A stretch of DNA of 5,624 bases from NCBI GenBank assembly GCA_964468435.1, contig CAYXVE010000110.1, forward strand, positions 1 through 5,624, written 5' to 3'. Within the stretch, counting starts at the first letter, position 1. Each line of letters starts with the position of its first letter. Below, piece after piece: positions 1 to 4,971 of the stretch. The position numbers and the translations under genes were made by a program. The notes beneath the pieces were generated by a model. The model did not search any database. It was not told where the DNA came from and worked only from the letters and a program-made list of their open reading frames with translations. Source of the DNA: JBCCTX01 sp964468435 (GTDB taxonomy: Bacteria; Bacteroidota; Bacteroidia; J057).

Positions 1-374
1 TCTTCATCTGGCAGAAAGCTTGATGACAACAGTCCGAGGGTATGGAGTTTTTGTATCCATGGGCAGTCTTTTACATCGGTCTTTTTACCTTTGATGTTCT
101 TGGTGAACTTGCCGTTGCAAAGTGTAATATCGAAGCCTTTTGAGGTAAGTACAGCGTGTAGGTTTTGCCAATAATTTCCGGTACTCTCCATAGCTACTGT
201 CTCTATATTATGTTCCTTAAGCCATTCGGCAAGCTCATAGAGGTTTTTATTATAGACCCCAAATTCTTTGATGTCATTGTCGCTTTGTCCAACAGCGACC
301 CAGTGGCTGCGACTACCGATGTCGATCCCGGCAGCATTTTTATTAACCACATCTAAACTCACTTTTTCCTCCAT
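1..374 (-). CDS. IS110-family transposase (DEDD recombinase), N-terminal part
   Basis: This is the RuvC-like N-terminal domain of an IS110-family transposase, a recombinase that moves its element through a bridge RNA without leaving normal transposon footprints. The visible 124 codons stay open to the window edge, so the gene is cut by the window and not visibly broken. The catalytic acidic residues are all present: Asp18 in AAGIDIGS, Glu63 in AMESTGNYW, and Asp100 and Asp103 in KKTDVKDC. A hand alignment with the IS-B transposase gives 68 identities over 117 positions (58%), so these are related but distinct elements, not recent copies. The start is ambiguous. ATG at 374 is annotated, but GGAGG (372-368) lies inside that codon run, five bases before GTG at 362-360, so translation may really begin at codon 5. 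The C-terminal Transposase_20 domain with the catalytic serine lies outside the window. Confidence 0.95.
   Translation of the reverse strand, partial: MEEKVSLDVVNKNAAGIDIGSRSHWVAVGQSDNDIKEFGVYNKNLYELAEWLKEHNIETVAMESTGNYWQNLHAVLTSKGFDITLCNGKFTKNIKGKKTDVKDCPWIQKLHTLGLLSSSFLPDE
368..372 (-). promoter_or_regulatory. Shine-Dalgarno sequence favouring a GTG start for the IS-A transposase
   Basis: A perfect GGAGG on the minus strand is followed by five A residues and then GTG at 362-360, in frame with the transposase. It overlaps the nominal ATG at 374-372, so it cannot serve that codon. Strong Shine-Dalgarno sequences are uncommon in Bacteroidota, so this one stands out. The resulting N-terminus (V/M-SLDVVNKN) would begin close to the alternative Met8 of the IS-B protein. 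Confidence 0.5.
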
Positions 375-391
375 AAATAATTATTTTAAAA

Positions 392-548
392 GGCTCTGAG
401 GGAATGTGCTTTAGGCAAAGAAAATATTCTGAACGGGATCCACATAAAGTTGTGGTCGCCAATGTACTAATGGCAAGCATTCCAGCCAGGATTGCGCTCG
501 TGCTTACATAAAGCAGCAACACTTTAAAAAACGGCCTCGCAAAGAGCC
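392..548 (-). ncRNA. Putative bridge RNA of IS-A
   Basis: The non-coding left end of this IS110-group element is where the bridge RNA of characterised relatives such as IS621 is encoded. On the minus strand the candidate opens with a 16-nt hairpin (548-533, GGCTC paired with GAG-CC with one bulged base, loop TTTGC) followed by a T run. The same hairpin with changed but still pairing bases occurs in IS-B. Downstream are three small hairpins: TGCTT/AAGCA (501-515), GCCA/TGGC (458-474) and CCACA/TGTGG (440-455). The 458-474 loop contains ATGTACTAA (plus-strand reading), identical to the flank at 588-596, as expected of a target guide. Sequence conserved with IS-B resumes at 392-437. The 3' end is a guess, placed at the conserved AGAGCC (397-392) shortly before the transposase start. 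Expression is inferred, not shown. Confidence 0.6.
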
Positions 549-561
549 AGGATTAAAACCA

Positions 562-568
562 CAAGGTA
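562..568 (-). promoter_or_regulatory. Candidate promoter element for the IS-A bridge RNA
   Basis: TACCTTG (568-562, minus strand) resembles the Bacteroidota -7 consensus TAnnTTTG, with one T missing. It lies 13 bases before the conserved 5' hairpin of the putative bridge RNA. The same motif in the same place, TATCTTGG, precedes the hairpin in IS-B, within a shared context of CGTA, C/T, CTTG and a T-rich stretch. No clear -33 TTTG is visible. The case rests on conservation between the two elements. Confidence 0.3.
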
Positions 569-621
569 CGAGATTTAACGTTAGCTCATGTACTAAGGAG
601 TTTTGAGGTCTATGAGGGATA

Positions 622-758
622 GCGACTAACGGTTTGCAGCTATAAGAAGTTGGCGATTTCAAAGCACTAAACTGTCAGCCACCACATTACTTGATACGAA
701 GCACAAAGCTTCATTTAACCACTGAACCGCCAATTTCTTATAGGTGCTGTTGTAGGGC
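622..758 (-). repeat. Large imperfect palindrome, attC-like, at the 3' end of the SGNH hydrolase gene
   Basis: Arm 637-655 pairs with arm 728-749: 18 of 19 positions match, with one 3-base bulge on the right arm and one G/T opposition. The outer bases also pair roughly: GCGACTAAC at 622-630 against GTTGTAGGGC at 749-758. The central 70 bases hold a small hairpin, GAAGC/GCTTC (698-712). The total of about 135 bp, the bulges and the position over a gene's 3' end recall integron attC sites, whose boundary cores are RYYYAAC and GTTRRRY. Read on the minus strand the outer core here is GTTAGTC, one base off the consensus, and the inner core CTACAAC fits poorly. The TAA stop of the hydrolase (740-738) lies inside the right arm. 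It may equally be another family of intergenic repeat, or act as a transcription terminator. Confidence 0.6.
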
Positions 759-1535
759 GTTTTTTATCTTTTCACTCATAGATACTTCATTTGCAATGTC
801 TTTTGCCCATGTTTGGTAAGTAAGTTTAGATGGGTGGACACCATCACTAAAGAAGTCTTCTTTCTCGACATTTAACTGAAATTTATCAATCCATCCTTTT
901 AAAGTAATCTTATCTCCGAAATAAAAAACATTTTCATATTCAGCCACGACTTTTTGCAATTCTTCCCCTAAAATTTCAACAAGATTGCCAACTGTAAATT
1001 TTATTAGGGATGTGAAAGCGGGAAATTCCTTTATGGGCGGCATATTACAAAAAACTACTATCGCTTCTGGAAATTTTGATTTAATGGATTTGATTAATGA
1101 GCGAATTTCAGCTTTCCATTTCCAGGGACGATTTAATGTAAAAGCATCATTACCTCCTAATCCGATGATTATTAAATCAGCTTGTTTTTCAATGATTTTT
1201 GGGATTATTTTCTTTTCCACTCTTTCGACTGTGTAGCCACTACGAGCGTATACTCTCCATTTAATATTTACACCAAGTAAACTCGATAACTCCTTGGCAA
1301 AAGTTCCTGTAAAACCTTCTTCGTGGGTCTGAACCCCCACCCCTGCAATTGTACTTTCGCCAATTGAAATTACATTTAACAGTCTTCCCTTTCTTCCATT
1401 AGACTGACATTGTCCTTCAGTCCCTTCCGCTTCGGGTAATTTAGGAACACTGGCCCTGATTTTCTTTCCTTGATAATACATCAAGGGAAGAAATGGAAAA
1501 GAAATTACCGCTCCCAATAAATATTTAATTTTCAT
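738..1535 (-). CDS. Membrane-anchored SGNH/GDSL-family hydrolase (esterase/lipase-like)
   Basis: This 265-residue protein has a hydrophobic N-terminal segment (about residues 4-20), likely a signal anchor holding the enzyme outside the inner membrane, then a short linker and an SGNH hydrolase domain from about residue 53. The family blocks are clear. Block I is SIGESTIAGVG with nucleophile Ser61 (GES replaces the usual GDS). Block II is ARSGYT with Gly100. Block III is GLGGND with Asn129. Block V is SDGVHPS with Asp231 and His234. These give a complete Ser-Asp-His triad and oxyanion hole. Such enzymes hydrolyse esters of lipids or carbohydrates, but the substrate cannot be told. The ATG at 1535 places the hydrophobic segment at the extreme N-terminus, and no good Shine-Dalgarno precedes it. 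The gene stands alone between two insertion sequences, its stop is inside a palindrome, and it is bracketed by GACTAACG direct repeats, suggesting a cassette-like acquired gene. Confidence 0.9.
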   Translation of the reverse strand: MKIKYLLGAVISFPFLPLMYYQGKKIRASVPKLPEAEGTEGQCQSNGRKGRLLNVISIGESTIAGVGVQTHEEGFTGTFAKELSSLLGVNIKWRVYARSGYTVERVEKKIIPKIIEKQADLIIIGLGGNDAFTLNRPWKWKAEIRSLIKSIKSKFPEAIVVFCNMPPIKEFPAFTSLIKFTVGNLVEILGEELQKVVAEYENVFYFGDKITLKGWIDKFQLNVEKEDFFSDGVHPSKLTYQTWAKDIANEVSMSEKIKNALQQHL

Positions 1536-1553
1536 TATTGTTTTTTTAATCCT

Positions 1554-1582
1554 GACTAACGTTCGCTAACTAACTGATTATC
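1554..1582 (-). repeat. Possible truncated palindrome arm, sharing a boundary repeat with 624-631
   Basis: GACTAACG at 1554-1561 exactly repeats 624-631, so the same 8 bases sit at both ends of a roughly 930-bp unit carrying the hydrolase gene. The sequence continues TTCGCTAACTAAC, resembling the outer arm of the palindrome at 3310-3339 (TAACG, three or four bases, GCTAA in both). No partner arm is seen on the far side of IS-B, so this is either a palindrome half cut by IS-B insertion and later loss, or simply part of the right end of IS-B. Confidence 0.35.
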
Positions 1583-1593
1583 AGCGTTCATTT

Positions 1594-2973
1594 TCATTGT
1601 TTATTATGTTTTTCCTCATATTCTGGTCTTGTAAATATGCCTAATTCATTTGGATCGATACCCAAAGAGGCTATCCTTTTTCTTATCAATGCAATTTGCC
1701 TTCTTTTCTGGTCTAAGAAAACATATTCATTAGTGGGATTGTATGGTTCTTTTTTGGTGATCATGTTCCATATAATCACAGCTAACTTCCTTGCCGTTGC
1801 TGTTATTGCTGCTTGTCGTCCTTTTCTAAAAGCAATTTTCTGGAAGAACTTTCCTAGGTCGGAGTCTTTTAAATTGCCCACCGCATTGGCAGCATTACGA
1901 AGGGCTATTTTGAGCCTGTGGCTTCCTTTAGGGATTTTATGTGATAAGACCCCTCCACCACTTATACGGTTATTTGGCGCAAGCCTTAACCAAGAAGAAA
2001 AATGCTTGGCAGTAGGGAACTTGTCAAAGCCTTCTTCACCTATTTCGCTCATTAGAGTCAAACCTGTTGAAAAACTTACTCCAGGAATCGAAAGCAAATC
2101 TACCCCTCCAAAAAACTGGTAGCTTACGATGTTCAGATCTACACCTGTAATAGCATTCTTATTTCGTCTTTTATAAGGTTTTTCTAAGGGTAAGTCATCC
2201 ACTGTGCCTTCTTGATTCTCAATCATCTGCTCCCATAAATCTTTTATCTTTTCATCGCATTCAGCTATCTTTTTTTTATAAAACAGATAGCTGTCATACT
2301 CTTGCTGTAAACCCAATAAATAATCTGATCTTTCATTAGAGACAAGAGCCTTTGCTATTTCCTCCTCACTTTTACGGCAGTTATAGTGTCTGTGAGAGGC
2401 TAATGACTTAGGGTCTAAGTTGCCCGCGCATATGTCTGCTATGATTTTCATTCCGGTCAGACCTGTAATGTCACGAACTACTACGTCTAGACGAAAATTC
2501 AGTAGTTTTAAGTATTTCTGCATCTTATGAGAAGTATCTGCTTTTTGCCCAATCATATTACTTCGATGTCGACAAAGAGTGCTATGTTTTTCAGTCTGCT
2601 CGTCGGGTAAAAAACAAGAAGGAAGCAGCCCAGGTGTATGCAACTTTTGTATCCATTGACAGTCTAGTACATCTGTCTTCTTTCTACTCACATGCTGGGT
2701 GAAACGACCCTTGCATAAAGTCACCGACAAGCCTGCATTGATCAACTCTGTAAACAAGTTTTGCCAATACGACCCTGTACTTTCTAAAGCTACTGTCTCG
2801 ATCTCATTGTCTAATAGGTACTTCGCTAATGCTTTGAGGTCTTCGGCATAAACCCCAAATCGCTGAACTTGATCCACACCCTGACCAATGGCTACATAAT
2901 GCTCTTTACTGCCTACATCAATGCCCGCAGCATGAGGATTGACCACTTTCATAGATAAACTTTCCTTACTCAT
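1594..2973 (-). CDS. IS110-family transposase (DEDD recombinase), intact
   Basis: This is a full-length 459-residue IS110-family recombinase, slightly longer than the usual 330-430. The N-terminal RuvC-like DEDD domain (about residues 14-170) has Asp19 in AAGIDVGS, Glu64 in ALESTGSYW, and Asp101 and Asp104 in KKTDVLDC. A lysine/glutamate-rich helical stretch (about 220-255) probably forms the coiled-coil linker. The C-terminal Transposase_20 domain starts near 293 with the helix-hairpin-helix-like LLSIPGVSFSTGLTLMSEIG, followed by WLRLAPNNRISGGG, where Ser338 is the expected catalytic serine. All catalytic residues are present and the frame is unbroken, so the element is probably active or recently so. 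The annotated ATG (2973) abuts its own AAGGA. Met8 (2952) has AAGGAAA eight bases upstream and is the better start, leaving 452 residues. TACATTTT on the minus strand (3019-3012) is a weak Bacteroidota -7 candidate. Confidence 0.96.
   Translation of the reverse strand: MSKESLSMKVVNPHAAGIDVGSKEHYVAIGQGVDQVQRFGVYAEDLKALAKYLLDNEIETVALESTGSYWQNLFTELINAGLSVTLCKGRFTQHVSRKKTDVLDCQWIQKLHTPGLLPSCFLPDEQTEKHSTLCRHRSNMIGQKADTSHKMQKYLKLLNFRLDVVVRDITGLTGMKIIADICAGNLDPKSLASHRHYNCRKSEEEIAKALVSNERSDYLLGLQQEYDSYLFYKKKIAECDEKIKDLWEQMIENQEGTVDDLPLEKPYKRRNKNAITGVDLNIVSYQFFGGVDLLSIPGVSFSTGLTLMSEIGEEGFDKFPTAKHFSSWLRLAPNNRISGGGVLSHKIPKGSHRLKIALRNAANAVGNLKDSDLGKFFQKIAFRKGRQAAITATARKLAVIIWNMITKKEPYNPTNEYVFLDQKRRQIALIRKRIASLGIDPNELGIFTRPEYEEKHNKQ
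2961..2967 (-). promoter_or_regulatory. Shine-Dalgarno sequence favouring Met8 (2952) of the IS-B transposase
   Basis: AAGGAAA on the minus strand is eight bases upstream of an in-frame ATG at 2952-2950. The nominal ATG at 2973 has only an AAGGA directly adjacent, too close to work. Starting at Met8 gives MKVVNPHAAGID, which lines up closely with the GTG start proposed for IS-A. Confidence 0.45.
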
Positions 2974-3002
2974 TCCTTAATTTTTAAAAAATAAATAAAA
3001 TG

Positions 3003-3206
3003 GGCTCTACGAAAATGTATCTTCGCTATTGAAAATTATCCTGATCGGGGTTGCTGACGATTAATGTCTGCACCACCATTGTAATTTATCAACTGTCCTG
3101 ATCTTATCCATCAGGACTTTTTACATGTTAACCAGAATGACGCAGGGACTTGTCTCGAGAATTCGACACAGAGATACCACTTAAAAAATCGGTCTCACAT
3201 AGAGCC
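3003..3206 (-). ncRNA. Putative bridge RNA of IS-B
   Basis: This is the counterpart of the IS-A candidate, about 50 bases longer. The minus-strand RNA would start near 3206 with a hairpin (3206-3191: GGCTC, loop TATGT, GAG-CC with a bulged A) and a T run. Relative to IS-A the bulged base and loop differ while the five pairs are kept. A perfect 8-bp stem, GTCCTGAT/ATCAGGAC with a 7-base loop, lies at 3095-3117 and has no equivalent in IS-A. Sequence shared with IS-A returns at about 3003-3049, next to the transposase. GTAATTTATC (3081-3090), at the position equivalent to the IS-A guide, matches the element's outer flank GTAATCAATC (3239-3248) at 8 of 10 bases. TCTTCGCTA (3020-3028) matches TCTTCGTTA in the element's own end (3224-3232) at 8 of 9, a possible donor-loop signal. 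Both transcript ends are estimates. Confidence 0.55.
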
Positions 3207-3210
3207 AAAA

Positions 3211-3218
3211 CCAAGATA
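3211..3218 (-). promoter_or_regulatory. Candidate promoter element for the IS-B bridge RNA
   Basis: TATCTTGG (3218-3211, minus strand) differs from the Bacteroidota -7 consensus TAnnTTTG at one position. It lies five bases before the conserved 5' hairpin, closer than in IS-A (13 bases). The motif occurs in the corresponding part of the left end in both elements. No convincing -33 element is seen. Confidence 0.3.
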
Positions 3219-3235
3219 CGAACTCTTCGTTAGCT

Positions 3236-3309
3236 GGGGTAATCAATCGGCTCTATAAATTTCTTATCTTCTTTTAAAAGGAATTTTGGGTTGCCCGATC
3301 TGGGGAATT
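3236..3309. other. Gene-free spacer between IS-B and the palindrome
   Basis: This 74-bp stretch lies between the left end of IS-B and the palindrome at 3310-3430. It is AT-rich and has no ORF, no clear promoter and no sign of the partner arm that would be expected had IS-B inserted inside an intact palindrome. It is the chromosomal flank against which the IS-B guide should be compared. Confidence 0.5.
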
Positions 3310-3430
3310 GCATATAACGGCCAGCTAAGCTCCGTAGGCACAGCCTTTCAAATATCATTAAAAGTATCTTTAAGCACTTCCTTTTGCAAATAGCTCAATT
3401 AGCCTATGGAGCTTAGCATTTGTTACCTGC
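3310..3430 (-). repeat. Large imperfect palindrome, attC-like, at the 3' end of the T9SS-protein gene
   Basis: Arm 3310-3339 pairs with arm 3402-3430 at about 22 of 29 positions. These include an uninterrupted ten-base block (GCTAAGCTCC at 3323-3332 against GGAGCTTAGC at 3407-3416) and outer blocks GCA/TGC and TAAC/GTTA. A 62-base AT-rich centre separates the arms. The TAA stop of the preceding minus-strand gene (3425-3423) is inside the right arm, as with the palindrome at 622-758. The two palindromes share plan and gene position but little sequence apart from TAACGG at the outer edge of the left arm. That fits an attC-like family, in which structure and not sequence is kept. Read on the minus strand the outer core is GTTATAT, one base off GTTRRRY. 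It could also serve as the terminator of the secreted-protein gene. Confidence 0.6.
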
Positions 3431-4919
3431 TGTACTTTACCACTTTCCTTACTAATTCAAAAGAGGTTCCAGCTACACGTACCAAATATATCCCATCATG
3501 AAATGTACTTAGGTCTATTCTATTTGAGTTCTGATATTTTTTGCAAATCCTGCCATCAAAGCTGTAGATCAATACCTTATAAGAATCCAATGGTGATTCT
3601 ATATTTAAATGATTAGTGGTCGGGTTGGGGTATAGTTTAACTTTTCCATTGGGCAAGTCTTCTATTGAAGTGACAGTACCATTCATAGGTGTTTCGCATC
3701 TTCTCAATTGAAATATCCTATTCAGTGGGGAGTTGTCCGGATCAATAAGATTAGCAGAGTAATAAACAAATATTTTATCATTGCCAGTAAATGGTTCAGG
3801 TTCAGATATATTGAGTTCGGGATTAAAATCGCTTATCAACCACATGTTTTGTTGCTCACTATCTATGGTGGTTATCCATATTTCTCCCGGTTCATTAAGG
3901 GTTGTATTCACAAAAGATCCTCCATCCTCATTCACCTGAAAGGTGGTATACAATTGTCCATCAAAGAAAAATGGCTCATGCGATTGATTTAAGGCAGGAT
4001 TTTGAAGGTTTTGTGTATTGGGAAGTATCGTTTCTATTTGGGTGAATAGTTCGCCAGGATTGTCTCTACGGTACACAATGGCTGTGTCAGTACCATTGAG
4101 TCCGGAGACCAGATATTGCTGGTTATTGAACGGGTTATTTACCGGATATCCATCAGCCTTAATGTTTTGATCGTTGGTAATCGGAACAGGTGGTGCATCA
4201 GGGTTAAAAGCATCAAATTCCTTTACCTGTACGAAGTTTTCATTATCATAAAACCCATAGGTAAGATAAGGCGTCCCCTTGATCCAGCGAGGTACCAATA
4301 CATCCATACCCACCGCAGTTGGGAAGGATCGCGTTTGTGTTTCTATGATCATTTCATTTGTGGGATTATCCAGGTCTAAAAACCGCAGTTCAAAAATGCT
4401 GTTGGCAGGATTGTTAGCACCGCCAGGCTGATTCTCATTAAGAATATAGGTAATAAATCTTTTGTTTGAATTGGGCAATTGAGAAGGGTAGATCACCCTT
4501 CTTTTAAGATCTGGCGCTGTTGGGAGTATTTCCACATCAGCAGAGTTTGGACCAGTAGGACGTACAAATACGAATTGGCCAGTTGAATTTAGACCAACAT
4601 AATAAGGGCCAAATGCATCAACTTCCCAATCGGCTGGTCGCCCATATACGTTTGAAGTAAATGGATTAAAGCCTCTGCCATTTTCAGGAATCAAGTCTCC
4701 GGTATCTTGATTCAGACCACAATGCCATACTTTTCCGGAAAAACCCGTTGCGGTATCGATCTCAATCCAGACCATGTAGTTACCAACTGGAGACACTTCA
4801 GGATTTACGTAATTTATAGTAGGGTCGCCCAATCGTTCATCTGATATTGCGAAGTCTTGAGCTGATACTACTGAGCCGCTCAAAATCAGAAGAGGAATAA
4901 GCACTAAAATTTGTTTCAT
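3423..4919 (-). CDS. Secreted protein with type IX secretion C-terminal sorting domain, function unknown
   Basis: This 498-residue protein has a clear Sec signal peptide (MKQILVLIPLLILSGSVVSA, cleavage probably after Ala20) and, from about residue 418, a type A C-terminal sorting domain (Por_Secre_tail type). The sorting domain shows the motifs KLYPNPTT (428-435), an IYSFDGR turn and DGIYLVRV (475-482), and ends in KVVKY. This domain takes the protein across the outer membrane by the type IX system, after which it is normally cleaved and the protein released or anchored by a lipid. The 390-residue body is rich in Asn, Pro and aromatic residues, with repeated short strands of the kind RFITYI, YLTYGFYD, QYLVSGL and KIFVYYSAN, suggesting a beta-propeller. 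I recognise no catalytic motif. ATG 4919 is right because the signal peptide begins there. A 52-bp gap from the upstream hydrolase without an obvious promoter suggests a shared transcript, and hence perhaps a shared substrate. Confidence 0.92.
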   Translation of the reverse strand: MKQILVLIPLLILSGSVVSAQDFAISDERLGDPTINYVNPEVSPVGNYMVWIEIDTATGFSGKVWHCGLNQDTGDLIPENGRGFNPFTSNVYGRPADWEVDAFGPYYVGLNSTGQFVFVRPTGPNSADVEILPTAPDLKRRVIYPSQLPNSNKRFITYILNENQPGGANNPANSIFELRFLDLDNPTNEMIIETQTRSFPTAVGMDVLVPRWIKGTPYLTYGFYDNENFVQVKEFDAFNPDAPPVPITNDQNIKADGYPVNNPFNNQQYLVSGLNGTDTAIVYRRDNPGELFTQIETILPNTQNLQNPALNQSHEPFFFDGQLYTTFQVNEDGGSFVNTTLNEPGEIWITTIDSEQQNMWLISDFNPELNISEPEPFTGNDKIFVYYSANLIDPDNSPLNRIFQLRRCETPMNGTVTSIEDLPNGKVKLYPNPTTNHLNIESPLDSYKVLIYSFDGRICKKYQNSNRIDLSTFHDGIYLVRVAGTSFELVRKVVKYSR

Positions 4920-4971
4920 GATAAGCGATTTATGAGTAATTATTCAATTGATGAGCGCTTTGACATAAGTT

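Larger units (their letters stand above)
1..586 (-). mobile_element. IS110-family insertion sequence, left portion (IS-A), truncated by window edge
   Basis: This is the upstream part of an IS110-family element read on the minus strand: a 212-bp non-coding left end (375-586) followed by the first 124 codons of the transposase, which leaves the window at base 1. The outer boundary is placed at 585-586 because the left end of the second element (IS-B) can be aligned with this one up to a shared CGTTAGCT (579-586 here, 3228-3235 there), after which the two sequences diverge. No terminal inverted repeats are visible, as is usual for the family. A long non-coding segment upstream of the transposase is typical of the IS110 group, in which it encodes the bridge RNA. 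The exact end could be a few bases either side. Bases 587-621, between the element and the adjacent palindrome, hold no gene. Confidence 0.85.
1583..3235 (-). mobile_element. Complete IS110-family insertion sequence (IS-B), about 1.65 kb
   Basis: The element consists of a 262-bp non-coding left end (2974-3235), one transposase gene and a short right end just beyond the transposase stop. The left boundary of the element (high coordinate) is set by alignment with IS-A up to CGTTAGCT at 3228-3235. The low-coordinate boundary is uncertain. A CT dinucleotide on the minus strand at 1584-1583 would be a family-typical core, preceded by AACG, and the element starts CTAACG at the other end, but an end as far out as 1554 is possible. 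The long upstream, short downstream arrangement fits the IS110 group and not IS1111. IS-B lies in the same orientation as IS-A, and the two flank the SGNH hydrolase gene. Confidence 0.85.

Noticed and set aside
165..356. Plus-strand ORF of 63 codons
   Set aside because: It lies opposite the IS-A transposase, whose DEDD motifs are unmistakable in the other strand. It is a shadow.
392..548. GGCTCT (392-397, 3003-3008) complementary to AGAGCC (543-548, 3201-3206) in both elements, as a closing stem of the RNA
   Set aside because: The 543-548 and 3201-3206 copies are already used by the covarying 5' hairpin. A closing stem would compete with it, so I treat it only as a possible alternative fold.
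1637..2122. Plus-strand ORF of 161 codons
   Set aside because: It is antisense to the C-terminal domain of the intact IS-B transposase, with no recognisable motif of its own.
3095..3122. Perfect 8-bp stem followed by five T on the plus strand, resembling a rho-independent terminator
   Set aside because: No plus-strand gene ends upstream of it, and it lies inside the non-coding end of IS-B, where a stem of the minus-strand bridge RNA is the better reading.
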